NCBI GenBank assembly: GCA_023406715.1
Contig: JAEXVC010000160.1
Span: forward strand, 1-10,421
Source: Bacteroidota bacterium
GTDB lineage: Bacteria; Bacteroidota; Bacteroidia; Bacteroidales; Tenuifilaceae
Reading direction: 5' to 3'
Length of the DNA stretch: 10,421 nt
How positions within the stretch are numbered: position 1 is the first letter of the stretch; every line of letters begins with the position of its first letter. This document shows positions 1 to 7,524 of this stretch, piece after piece. A model generated the notes under the pieces. It saw only the letters and a program-made list of their open reading frames with translations. It did not search any database and had not been told where the DNA came from. Made by a program: the position numbers and the translations under genes.

Positions 1-1
1 T

Positions 2-160
2 TGGGCGCTTGGGCAAACCAACGACCCTGTCGAGGTTCGCAGGTTAATGCTAACCCCAATAAATGCTGAGATTACTGAACGCGAACCATACAATGGATAT
101 TTGATTTATCAGGGTGGAGTTCCGGAGGTTGAGGATTTTATTAGGAGGTTTAGAAAGTAA
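2..160 (+). CDS. C-terminal fragment of an unidentified protein (5' end outside window)
   Basis: A reading frame is open from the left edge to a TAA at 158-160 and gives about 52 residues, beginning WALGQTNDPVEV and ending with the basic tail FIRRFRK. The composition is that of an ordinary soluble protein: mixed charge, no membrane segment, and a glycine/tyrosine-rich stretch NGYLIYQGG near the middle. The following gene starts 80 bases downstream, so this is the 3' end of a separate upstream gene. I do not recognise the family from this fragment, and no catalytic motif can be assigned. The call as coding rests on the open frame, the plausible codon use and the clean stop before an AT-rich intergenic stretch. 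Confidence 0.6.
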   Translation, partial: WALGQTNDPVEVRRLMLTPINAEITEREPYNGYLIYQGGVPEVEDFIRRFRK

Positions 161-240
161 TTTTTAAAACAAGTATAGGCCTTACGTTTCTAGCATTGGA
201 TACTTAAAAACATTATATTTATCGAATAATCTATATAAAA

Positions 241-705
241 ATGAAAAGGGTCAAGTTTTCTCTGTTGCTGATAATTGTGCTAGGCACAATTAATGGTGTA
301 AATGCCCAAACCAATGATATTAGCCAATTTCAATGGTTGATTGGTAAATGGAAGGGCACTCAGGGCGATGGCGTTTTTTACGAAAATTGGAGTAAAATTA
401 ACGATTATACTTTAGAAGGTACTGGTTTTCATGTTGTTAAAAGCGATACTTTATTCAGAGAATCCTTACAACTGCATAAAGTAGGCAAATACTGGGTTTA
501 CATTGCCACAATAGAGAATAGCTACCCAGTTCTTTTCACACTAATTGACGCTTTTGATGATACTTGGATTTTTGCAAACTATGAACACGATTTTCCGCAG
601 CGAATTGTTTATACCAAACGCGATGATGGAAAACTCTATGCTAAAGTTGAGGGTGAGCCGGAAGGTGTTCAAATGAAAGAAGAGTATTTGCTGGAAAAAT
701 ATTAA
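241..705 (+). CDS. Secreted DUF6265 family protein
   Basis: This 154-residue protein has an N-terminal signal peptide: basic MKRVK, a hydrophobic core at about residues 6-19, and a likely cleavage after VNA at about residue 22. The mature part matches the DUF6265 pattern as I know it. It opens with FQWLIGKWKGT (about 30-40), continues with a GVFYENWSKIN strand where the family has an E-x-W motif, and ends with the hallmark HDFPQRIVY (about 116-124). The family is a small, probably lipocalin-like beta-barrel domain of unknown biochemical function. Export across the inner membrane is predicted; the substrate or partner is unknown. The ATG at 241 is chosen because it gives a complete signal peptide, and the 80 bases upstream are AT-rich and non-coding. 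A strong terminator follows at 730-765, so the gene is probably the last or only gene of its transcript. Confidence 0.8.
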   Translation: MKRVKFSLLLIIVLGTINGVNAQTNDISQFQWLIGKWKGTQGDGVFYENWSKINDYTLEGTGFHVVKSDTLFRESLQLHKVGKYWVYIATIENSYPVLFTLIDAFDDTWIFANYEHDFPQRIVYTKRDDGKLYAKVEGEPEGVQMKEEYLLEKY

Positions 706-729
706 ATAAATTTGCGCTTTACTTGACTA

Positions 730-765
730 CCCCTTAAAGGATTTTAAACCCTTCAAGGGGTTTTT
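730..765 (+). terminator. Rho-independent terminator downstream of the DUF6265 gene
   Basis: An 11-base arm CCCCTTAAAGG (730-740) pairs with CCTTCAAGGGG (750-760) with a single A-C mismatch across a 9-base loop, followed at once by five T (761-765). Stem, GC-rich base and T-run fit an intrinsic terminator on the plus strand, 25 bases after the DUF6265 stop codon. Read on the minus strand the hairpin is followed by GTAGTCAAG, without a T-run. It is therefore a weaker candidate for ending the convergent gene whose stop is at 768. Confidence 0.85.
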
Positions 766-767
766 AT

Positions 768-1163
768 CTACTTTCTCCTTTTCATTTCGCATAAAACGTA
801 AACGGTATAGTTATCCCCGTCGTGCATAACGGCTTTTTTAACCAGCCTAACATCGGTAAGTTTTGCTTCAATCTGTTTACTTTGAATTGTCTCTTCCTGC
901 TTGCCATTCACACCAACCTTGGTTGTTACCTTTTTATTGTCGTACTTAACGTTACCAACCTGCTCCGCTATCTTGGTTTTTGCATCGAGCAATGCTTTGC
1001 TTTCAGCAACATCAATTGTGCGGGATGTACCAACTCCTGCACCATAAAACTTCCTGCTCGACGTTGGTGGATTATCGTACCAATCGGGTATCGATGTAGC
1101 ATATTCTTGAGCCTGCAGTCCTATTGAGACGATTAGCAAAGTAAAGAATAGTAGTTTTTTCAT
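768..1163 (-). CDS. Secreted LPP20-like (LPP20 lipoprotein family) protein
   Basis: The protein has 131 residues. Residues 1-18 form a classical Sec signal peptide, MKKLLFFTLL followed by a hydrophobic core and a likely cleavage after LQA. There is no cysteine at the cleavage region, so unlike named LPP20 lipoproteins it is predicted to be soluble or periplasmic rather than lipidated. The mature start IPDWYDNPP, then FYGAGVGTS (about 39-47) and the alanine-rich helix ESKALLDAKTKIAEQV (about 54-69) are the conserved LPP20-like pattern: a W near the start, a GxG strand, and a helix of recurring Ala residues. A final beta strand (YTVYVLCEMK) completes the fold. The role of such domains in Bacteroidota is unknown; an envelope location is inferred. 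It is convergent with the DUF6265 gene and divergent from the transporter gene, and appears monocistronic. Confidence 0.75.
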   Translation of the reverse strand: MKKLLFFTLLIVSIGLQAQEYATSIPDWYDNPPTSSRKFYGAGVGTSRTIDVAESKALLDAKTKIAEQVGNVKYDNKKVTTKVGVNGKQEETIQSKQIEAKLTDVRLVKKAVMHDGDNYTVYVLCEMKRRK

Positions 1164-1204
1164 TGGTTCCGCGTTTTAAACCCAACTAGAGGGTAGTTAT
1201 ATAA

Positions 1205-1237
1205 AAAACATAACACATTCTATGCCAATAAACGAAA
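1205..1237 (-). promoter_or_regulatory. Possible Bacteroidota-type promoter for the LPP20-like gene
   Basis: On the minus strand TATGTTTT (1212 to 1205) resembles the Bacteroidota -7 consensus TAnnTTTG, with the last base different. TTTC (1237 to 1234) lies 21 bases upstream, where a -33 TTTG is expected. It sits about 42-75 bases before the ATG of the LPP20-like gene. Both elements are imperfect and the region is AT-rich, so chance matches are likely. Confidence 0.25.
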
Positions 1238-1328
1238 CACCAATTTCGGTTTTTTCTGCATTAAAAGAAATTATCATACAATATTTTCCAATTTATTTCT
1301 ATTTTGCCAAAGTTTACAATTAACCCTA

Positions 1329-2624
1329 ATGCTGAATGTCATGCAGAAGTCAGGCTTAAAGTCATTCCCGAAGAATTTCTGGACAGTTATCGTAATGGAG
1401 TTCTTTGAGCGTGGCTCGTACTACGGAGTCATGTCTGTTTTGTCGGTATTTTTAGTTCTAAGTGTGAACGAAGGTGGGCTTGGGTTTTCCAAAGAGAGAG
1501 CGGGCATTATTCTGAGTGTTATAACCCCATTGCTGTATATTTTACCTATAGTATCAGGAGCAATTGCCGATAGATTTGGATATCGTAAAACGTTATTTTT
1601 TGCTTTTGTATTTATGAGCTTGGGTTATTTCTTTACTAGCACCAATACAACATATGGTGCCGTGTTTATGAGTTTATTACTGATGGCTCTCGGTGCGGGA
1701 ATATTTAAACCAATAATTTCGGGTACTATTGCACGTAGTACCGATACTAGCAATTCTTCATTAGGATTCGGAATATACTACTGGTCAATAAATTTAGGCG
1801 CATTTTTGTTCCCTCTATTTCTAATTCCTTACTTAAAACAACTAGGATGGAATTACATTTTTATAATGGCATCGGCAGGAACAGGGTGGCTTTTACTGCT
1901 CAACCTTTTGGTATTTAAAGAGCCTCAAACGCCTCAAACTTCTAAAAAACTAACACAGGTTTTTACTGATATGATACTTGTAATCAAGGATTACAAATTC
2001 ATACTGATGATTGTGATTTACTCAGGTTTTTGGATAATGTATTTTCAGATGTACAATACCGTTTTATGGTATCTGAAAGAGTATATGGACATGACACCTG
2101 TAAATAACTTTGTAAACTCATTTTTGGGTCTCTTCACGAGCAACCCAAACTGGAAATTCGATTCCGAACATGTCACGGTTATGAATGCTGGGACTATTAT
2201 TGCCTTGCAACTTATAGTGTCATCCATTGTAAAAAACACAAAGGCTTTACCCACAATGATTGTTGGTATTGCATTAGGAACTATTGGGATGGGCGTTCTA
2301 GCTATATCAACCTATGCATGGGTATTTATAGCAGGATTAATGATATTTTCGATTGGAGAGATGATTGCTCACCCAAAATTTATCTCTTACATCGGTTTGA
2401 TTGCTCCAGAAGATAAAAAGGCACTTTACCTTGGATATTCTTTCCTTTATGGGGTTATAGGTAGCGGCATAGGCTATCTTCTTGGTTCATACACCTATGT
2501 TAGATTTGTGGATGAAATGGGTAAGCCAGGCCTTCTATGGTTTATGTTCAGTTTAATTGGAGTTGCAACTATAATTGGGCTTTTCCTATTCAATAAGTAC
2601 TTATCGCCCAAAAAGAATATTTAG
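1329..2624 (+). CDS. MFS transporter, POT/PTR2 (proton-dependent oligopeptide transporter)-like
   Basis: This is an inner-membrane protein of 431 residues with about 12 hydrophobic helices. The first helix carries EFFERGSYYG (E24, E27, R28), which fits the ExxER proton-coupling motif and the following YYG of the POT family. A motif-A-like loop GAIADRFGYRK (77-87) lies between helices 2 and 3. GAGIFKP (122-128) and GIYYWSINLGAFLFP (148-162) resemble the PTR2 signature regions. It probably imports di-/tripeptides or a related solute using the proton gradient; the substrate is inferred only from family resemblance. It is shorter than many POT proteins (usually about 450-550 residues). A hydrophilic segment at about residues 250-285 lies between helices 7 and 8. 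The start could also be the ATG at 1341 (Met5); neither has a Shine-Dalgarno site. It converges on the kinase gene with only 27 bases between the stops and no visible terminator. Confidence 0.75.
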   Translation: MLNVMQKSGLKSFPKNFWTVIVMEFFERGSYYGVMSVLSVFLVLSVNEGGLGFSKERAGIILSVITPLLYILPIVSGAIADRFGYRKTLFFAFVFMSLGYFFTSTNTTYGAVFMSLLLMALGAGIFKPIISGTIARSTDTSNSSLGFGIYYWSINLGAFLFPLFLIPYLKQLGWNYIFIMASAGTGWLLLLNLLVFKEPQTPQTSKKLTQVFTDMILVIKDYKFILMIVIYSGFWIMYFQMYNTVLWYLKEYMDMTPVNNFVNSFLGLFTSNPNWKFDSEHVTVMNAGTIIALQLIVSSIVKNTKALPTMIVGIALGTIGMGVLAISTYAWVFIAGLMIFSIGEMIAHPKFISYIGLIAPEDKKALYLGYSFLYGVIGSGIGYLLGSYTYVRFVDEMGKPGLLWFMFSLIGVATIIGLFLFNKYLSPKKNI

Positions 2625-2651
2625 TTAGGGGTTTTGTAGATAATTTATTCG

Positions 2652-5600
2652 CTACTCTTCATCTGACTTTCCAAACGGGAGTTCAACCGTAAATGATGAA
2701 CCCTCCCCTACCGCTGTGTTAACCTTTATACTGCCACCAAACCCGTGGACAATTTCACGTGTAATGGCTAGACCTAGGCCAGAACCACCTGATTTTGTGG
2801 TGAAATTAGGCGTAAATAGTTTGGGCAGTATATCATCAGGAATTCCGGAGCCGTTATCACGAACCTCAACCCTAACTGATTTATCGAATCCTAGCAAAAT
2901 ACTTATACTGATTACACCCTGCTTTCCACGCTCAACCGACTGGATTGCATTCTTCACCAAATTATTAAACACTCTAAGCAACTGCTCCCTATCGGCCATA
3001 ACTGTTGGCTCGTACGATAACTTGTTTGTTAGTGTAATATTCATATTCTTGTAACCAGAGTACAGGGTTACAATATCGGTTAAAAGTTTATACAGATTAA
3101 CCTCGCTGATATTGGCGTTGGGCAACTTGGCAAACGACGAGAACTCGTTAGCTATGCTTGTTAGCGTGTTGATTTGCTCAACTAGGGACTCGGAGAATTT
3201 CTGGAAACGCTGATCCCAATCCGGAACTCCGTCCTTTTTTGCCTTAACTAAGTACTGTAAACTTAGTTTGATAGGTGTTAATGGGTTTTTAACCTCATGG
3301 GCAATTTGCTTAGCCATTTCGCGCCAAGCACTTTCGCGCTGATTCCTAGCCAGTTCCTTAGCACTCCATGCCAACTCCTCCACCATTCTATTATACTCGC
3401 GTATCAATTGCCCCACCTCATCGTTGCCCGAATATTCAATTAACTCGTTATGCCCAGCAATATTTACCATGCTAATACGCTCCCTAATCAACTCCAAGGG
3501 ACGGGTAATTTGAACTGATATAAGAACCGCAACAACAATGGCAAATAGGGCTAAAAGTGCGTAGATATTAATAATTGCGACGATTATGGAGTAAAGTTCG
3601 CTTCGCAACTCCTCCTGCTTCGTAAAATATGGAAGGTTCAGGTAAGCAATTGTTTCGCCATTGGAGCCAACAATTGGCACATAGGCACTCAAAAACGACA
3701 TATCGCCAATCTTCTCGTTACCCACAAACTTTGGACTATGCATATAGGCCATTTGAAACCAAGCCAAATGGCTCATACGTGGACCAAGAAGTTGCTTCTC
3801 AAACATCTCGGGTCGCGATGTTACCATAAGCATTCCCGAGGTGTTGTATATATTGATATCTGTATAGAAAATATTGGAGAGTTCAATTAGCCTATCGCTC
3901 AACCTTTCCAAATCGTAATTATTTGGTCTATATATCAACATAATATCTTTATCCAACTCAAACATCACGGAGAGCAATTTCTCGCTCAGGTTCTTCTCAT
4001 TGCGCTGGTTAAAGTTTTTGATATTGTAAAGGATTGTGGCTGTTGCCACCATTACCATTGATAGCACAATAATTAAGCTAATTGCCCAGCTAATCCTATT
4101 CTTAAAACTATTGTTCGACGACCGAAGCTGAATTGGGAAACCATTCCATTTAAGCAATAACAACAGAACTATAAAAAAGAACAGTAAGTTATAGGCAAAT
4201 GAGGCGGTGGTGTTTAATACTTGTTCGCGTGGTCGGCTTATAACTACAGCATCTTCACTATTGGGTCTATATATTAAATGATTATACATCAAATAGTTCA
4301 TCGTTTGATATGTAGAACCACCCGATTCATCGCGCTCAAACTTTAAACGATACGGAAAATCGCCAGCCTGAGTTATAAGAACTCCCTTGTGGTATTTGGC
4401 CCAGGAGTAACCCTTAAGTGCGGATTGTGCGCCTCTACCCTCAATCAGCAATTCAGGATATCCCAACAACTCCCAGCTAGGCCTACTGTCAATCTCAATG
4501 TAAAGGTTGCGTAGCTCATCGCCAAACCTATAGCCTATCTCGCCAATGTAACTAATTGAACCACTCTGAAGGTTCAAGTAAAAAAATCGGGAGGAGGGTA
4601 TAAGAATTCCATACCTGTCAATCAAACTATTGAAAAAATAGCTACAACCCACAGTGTTGTTTGCATCCACAGCAATCTGTGAGTTTGGTAAACAAACGGT
4701 GGCACGCAACTCATATCTATTTAAATAGTTCTTAAAGTAATTTTTACGGAGATGATTGTAAAGTTCAACATTGTACTTATTAATATCCCGAATATAGGTT
4801 CTAACAAGAGTATCGGTAAGGAGCTTGTGGTATAATGGTGCAAAAAGCACCTCGGCAACAGGGTCGCGCTCGGAACTCAGGTTTATTGCCAAAACTTTTC
4901 GGACATCCTCCTCCTTCTGAAACGAAAAGTGAGACACAACAGTAACAGAGTATAACGATAAGAACCCGAGTATTACTAAAAATCCACGAAGTGAAATTGT
5001 ATCTCTTTTGAAAATTTTAAATCCTATAAAAATTCCAATGGTTATAATCATCCAAACAAAACCAAAAATTGTTGGCATTATACCCATAAGAATAGAAAAT
5101 GCTGCAACAACAAACAGTCCGATTGCCAGCGCAATTAGTATCCACCTCAACTTCAATCTTTCAAAAAATAGTCTTAGCCAAGCATTTGTAATAAGAATAG
5201 CAGATGCAACCCAAAGCGCTATAGAAAAATATCCTATCAAAGAGTAGATGGATATATTAAAAATACGATATGTTTCCAATGTCAAAGTGGAATGTAAAAC
5301 CAATGAAGTGAACATTCCATCAACTAAAAAAAACGATACAATTACAATAGGGGCGGTTAATGCAGCAATGAATTTCCGTTTACCTACTATCAGCTTTGCC
5401 AGTTTTGGAATATTCCAATAAATAAATGCCACACAAATAAATACTAGCGCTGCGTTTACAAGAAAATCGCCAAGAGATGAATTGAAGTTTGAGTGGGCAA
5501 AAAGTTTAGGGCCAAAAAGCATTCCATCCGCCCTAATCGGATAGCCTAAGTATAAGCTAATGGCTCTTATCGCTACAATAACTCCAATAAAACCTAATAC

Positions 5601-6320
5601 TTTGAGTAGGGTACGTCGTCTAAAATAATCTATACTAAACAAAAAATGGATGCCAATAACAAGTAGAATAAAACCAATCCACTGAATTACTGGCTTTGAT
5701 ACAGCAATTGAACTTTTTCTGAAATCGTCAACAGGTACCAAGTAAAAATTTTCCACACCATTAGGTCGAACAGGAATGCCATTGTATATTAACTCCAATG
5801 ATACTCTATAGTCATCGAGCCCCCTGTAATGATTCGCAAAAGTATTTCGAAGATATTTATTCTGGTAAGAATACTCGGAGTAGAACAAGTCAAGAATAAG
5901 CACCCGTTTACTCCCGATGCTTATCCACTGGGCAAAGTAGTAGTTACTCTGTAATTTCTGAAGTGTCACCTTTGAAGTATCGCGCTTAAGTGACGATAAA
6001 TCAATCTTCGATGTCCAGAAGCCTAGGGTGTCTTCATTGAAAATAAATAGTTGAGTTCCTCTTGGGCGAAGTTTATTTTCGGCAAAACCAATCCCTTGCT
6101 TGTATAGTTCTGAGTTACGACTACCCTCAGTGCTTTTTATAAATTTTTGGGCCAAATGTTTGGATTGCTCCAGTTCACGCTCAATTTTGCGCTGAAGCTT
6201 TTTCGCGTTGGGTTGGTTAAACTGAATACTTGGGGTTAAGCGGAATGCAAACTCCGATATCAGGATTAAAACAGCTGCTGCCGAAATGGCGAGTATTGCT
6301 CCAAGTAAACGTTTGCTCAT
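2652..6320 (-). CDS. Giant multi-pass NtrY-like sensor histidine kinase
   Basis: This 1222-residue protein is an inner-membrane two-component sensor that autophosphorylates on histidine. In order: TM1 (about 5-24); a first extracytoplasmic region (about 26-210); a block of about eight hydrophobic helices (about 213-464); a long, probably extracytoplasmic segment (about 465-705); TM (about 708-727) and TM (about 743-767); a Cache/CHASE-like sensor domain (about 768-908); TM (about 911-935); HAMP (about 936-985); HisKA with H-box IAHEVKNPLTPIKLS and phosphoacceptor H1008; and HATPase_c with N-box NNLVKNAIQS (1119-1128), DNGSGIP (1155-1161), LFTPNFTTK (1168-1176) and GGSGLGLAI. All catalytic boxes are intact. 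The H-box and 'NPLTPI' pattern are those of the NtrY-like class. No response regulator is adjacent. The gene lies 51 bases downstream of rlmH on the same strand and may be cotranscribed, or use its own weak promoter. The ligand is unknown; the three sensing regions and the number of helices are read by eye. Confidence 0.9.
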   Translation of the reverse strand: MSKRLLGAILAISAAAVLILISEFAFRLTPSIQFNQPNAKKLQRKIERELEQSKHLAQKFIKSTEGSRNSELYKQGIGFAENKLRPRGTQLFIFNEDTLGFWTSKIDLSSLKRDTSKVTLQKLQSNYYFAQWISIGSKRVLILDLFYSEYSYQNKYLRNTFANHYRGLDDYRVSLELIYNGIPVRPNGVENFYLVPVDDFRKSSIAVSKPVIQWIGFILLVIGIHFLFSIDYFRRRTLLKVLGFIGVIVAIRAISLYLGYPIRADGMLFGPKLFAHSNFNSSLGDFLVNAALVFICVAFIYWNIPKLAKLIVGKRKFIAALTAPIVIVSFFLVDGMFTSLVLHSTLTLETYRIFNISIYSLIGYFSIALWVASAILITNAWLRLFFERLKLRWILIALAIGLFVVAAFSILMGIMPTIFGFVWMIITIGIFIGFKIFKRDTISLRGFLVILGFLSLYSVTVVSHFSFQKEEDVRKVLAINLSSERDPVAEVLFAPLYHKLLTDTLVRTYIRDINKYNVELYNHLRKNYFKNYLNRYELRATVCLPNSQIAVDANNTVGCSYFFNSLIDRYGILIPSSRFFYLNLQSGSISYIGEIGYRFGDELRNLYIEIDSRPSWELLGYPELLIEGRGAQSALKGYSWAKYHKGVLITQAGDFPYRLKFERDESGGSTYQTMNYLMYNHLIYRPNSEDAVVISRPREQVLNTTASFAYNLLFFFIVLLLLLKWNGFPIQLRSSNNSFKNRISWAISLIIVLSMVMVATATILYNIKNFNQRNEKNLSEKLLSVMFELDKDIMLIYRPNNYDLERLSDRLIELSNIFYTDINIYNTSGMLMVTSRPEMFEKQLLGPRMSHLAWFQMAYMHSPKFVGNEKIGDMSFLSAYVPIVGSNGETIAYLNLPYFTKQEELRSELYSIIVAIINIYALLALFAIVVAVLISVQITRPLELIRERISMVNIAGHNELIEYSGNDEVGQLIREYNRMVEELAWSAKELARNQRESAWREMAKQIAHEVKNPLTPIKLSLQYLVKAKKDGVPDWDQRFQKFSESLVEQINTLTSIANEFSSFAKLPNANISEVNLYKLLTDIVTLYSGYKNMNITLTNKLSYEPTVMADREQLLRVFNNLVKNAIQSVERGKQGVISISILLGFDKSVRVEVRDNGSGIPDDILPKLFTPNFTTKSGGSGLGLAITREIVHGFGGSIKVNTAVGEGSSFTVELPFGKSDEE

Positions 6321-6329
6321 TTAAAAACT

Positions 6330-6357
6330 AAAATTTAATGCATCAATCTATAACAAA
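6330..6357 (-). promoter_or_regulatory. Possible own promoter of the histidine kinase gene
   Basis: In the 51-base gap after rlmH the minus strand reads TTTG (6357 to 6354), then 16 bases, then TAAATTTT (6337 to 6330), similar to the Bacteroidota -33 TTTG and -7 TAnnTTTG elements. The -7 element lies about 10 bases before the ATG, leaving a very short leader, and the spacer is shorter than the usual 17-23. It is therefore only a weak candidate; cotranscription with rlmH is the alternative. Confidence 0.2.
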
Positions 6358-6371
6358 AATCAGGCCTTAAA

Positions 6372-6845
6372 TTATGGGTGATGGTATGGCTCTCCTTTAA
6401 TAATTGTGAACGCCCTGTAAAGTTGTTCTACAAAAACCAACCTAACCAACTGGTGAGAGTAGGTTAATTTTGATAGCGATATTTTGGAATGCGCTACGCT
6501 CTTCACCTTATCCGCAAAGCCATAAGGTCCCCCTACTACAAAAAACAAATCGCGCTGACCAGTAACCATTCTCTTCTCTATAAATTTTGAAAATTCTACG
6601 GAGTTGAATTCCTGTCCATGCTCATCGAGCAGAATTATCTCCTGCGCACCCTGAATCAATGGTAGAATGCTTTCCGCCTCCTTCTGCATCTGTACATCAA
6701 CTGACATCGACTTCGTATTCTTCAACTCGGGTATAACCTTAATCTCGAACTTACAATACCGAGCAATCCGCTTTACATACTCATCAATTCCTTTTATATA
6801 AAAGTCCTTATCGGTTTTCCCAACAAGAATAAGGGTTATCTTCAT
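6372..6845 (-). CDS. rlmH: 23S rRNA (pseudouridine(1915)-N(3))-methyltransferase RlmH
   Basis: RlmH is a small SPOUT-class methyltransferase that acts as a homodimer. It uses S-adenosylmethionine to methylate N3 of pseudouridine 1915 in helix 69 of 23S rRNA, on assembled 70S ribosomes. The product is 157 residues, the normal family length. Family landmarks are present: MKITLILVGK at the N-terminus, ILLDEHGQEFNSVEFSKFIE (71-90), the SAM-binding knot loop FFVVGGPYGF (101-110), SLSKLTYSHQLVR (123-135) and the C-terminal LYRAFTIIKGEPYHHP tail (142-157), whose YHH supplies the conserved histidine. The ATG at 6845 matches the conserved start. It is the first gene of a minus-strand pair with the histidine kinase and is divergent from the DUF4783-nadC operon across 220 bases. 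Confidence 0.97.
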   Translation of the reverse strand: MKITLILVGKTDKDFYIKGIDEYVKRIARYCKFEIKVIPELKNTKSMSVDVQMQKEAESILPLIQGAQEIILLDEHGQEFNSVEFSKFIEKRMVTGQRDLFFVVGGPYGFADKVKSVAHSKISLSKLTYSHQLVRLVFVEQLYRAFTIIKGEPYHHP

Positions 6846-6998
6846 ACTATCAGGTCGCTACAATTTAAATTTGGACTTCAATAACAAACATTAAAATTAG
6901 GTATTTTAAGAAATACGGCCTAAATTTACCCAAGATTTATGGAACGGTTGTTTTATTAGGGACGAAATCAACCTATAATTATCTTTTTTTGAATGCCT

Positions 6999-7026
6999 TT
7001 TGGCTTAAGGTTTGTTACTATGTTTT
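6999..7026 (+). promoter_or_regulatory. Candidate promoter for the DUF4783-nadC-yihY-pdxH operon
   Basis: TTTG (6999-7002) and TATGTTTT (7019-7026) are separated by 16 bases and lie 40 bases ahead of the ATG at 7066. They resemble the Bacteroidota -33 TTTG and -7 TAnnTTTG elements, with one mismatch in the -7 box and a slightly short spacer. The position in the 220-base divergent region before a four-gene operon makes a promoter expected somewhere here; this exact assignment is tentative. Confidence 0.3.
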
Positions 7027-7065
7027 ACTCTGTAATAAATTAATAGTAAAGCATATTTTTTCAAC

Positions 7066-7509
7066 ATGCAGAAAATGAGAAAGATGGTTAAACTTAGACT
7101 TTATTTATTGGCACTATTTCTGCTGGTTATTTCAACTGCCGATGCAATTGTTAATCAACAGGAGCCCAAGGATGTTATTAAGAAAGCGGCCGATGCCATT
7201 CAGGCTGGCGATGCTGAAGCTCTTTCAAAAAATTTTTACAAAACTATTGAGTTGGAGATTTTTGACGAGGAGAATTTCTACAGTCAAACACAGGCTATAC
7301 AGTTAATGAAAAGTTTCTTTGAGCGAAACAAACCAGTAAAATTCACAATAAATCATCAGGGTGTAAAGGATTTATCGGCATTTGCCATTGGGAAACTACA
7401 AACTAAGAACAGTGTGCTACGCGTATCCATTTTCCTAAAAACTGAGGATGGAAAATCCTACATACACCAGCTCCGAATTGAGAACGACGATGATAGCAAC
7501 AACCAGTAA
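7066..7509 (+). CDS. DUF4783 domain-containing secreted protein, NTF2-like
   Basis: The protein has 147 residues. The N-terminus is a signal peptide: MQKMRKMVKLR, a hydrophobic core LYLLALFLLVIS (about 12-23) and likely cleavage near ADA (about 25-27). The mature part (about 34-140) fits the Bacteroidota family DUF4783. A helix KDVIKKAADAIQAGDAEAL is followed by NFYKTIELEIF, a FYSQTQAIQLMKSFFERN helix, and strands ending RVSIFLKTEDGKSYIHQLRIE. This 'helix, GDAEAL, helix, curved sheet' order is that of NTF2-like domains, so I infer an NTF2-like fold; no catalytic residues are evident and the function is unknown. It is the first gene of an operon, with nadC starting 15 bases after its stop. Three ATG codons (7066, 7078, 7084) could start it; all keep the signal peptide. 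The acidic tail ENDDDSNNQ is probably disordered. Confidence 0.85.
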   Translation: MQKMRKMVKLRLYLLALFLLVISTADAIVNQQEPKDVIKKAADAIQAGDAEALSKNFYKTIELEIFDEENFYSQTQAIQLMKSFFERNKPVKFTINHQGVKDLSAFAIGKLQTKNSVLRVSIFLKTEDGKSYIHQLRIENDDDSNNQ

Positions 7510-7524
7510 TTACCTTGTCTATTT

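Noticed and set aside
822..1127. 101-codon open frame on the plus strand
   Set aside because: It lies wholly antisense inside the LPP20-like gene, which has a signal peptide and family motifs; the antisense product is cysteine-rich and resembles nothing.
2716..3054. 112-codon plus-strand open frame
   Set aside because: Antisense to the HATPase_c region of the kinase, whose N, G1, F and G2 boxes are intact in the other strand.
5008..5247. 79-codon plus-strand open frame with repeated Ile/Lys
   Set aside because: Mirror of the hydrophobic helices of the kinase membrane block; such antisense frames are expected opposite membrane segments.
6862..6871. Perfect 10-base palindrome AATTTAAATT in front of rlmH
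   Set aside because: Very AT-rich and short; expected by chance in this composition and not repeated elsewhere in the intergenic region, so not called as an operator.
6996..7014. CCTT...AAGG inverted repeat in the divergent region
   Set aside because: Only four paired bases and no run of T that would make it a terminator; it overlaps the tentative promoter and is probably chance.
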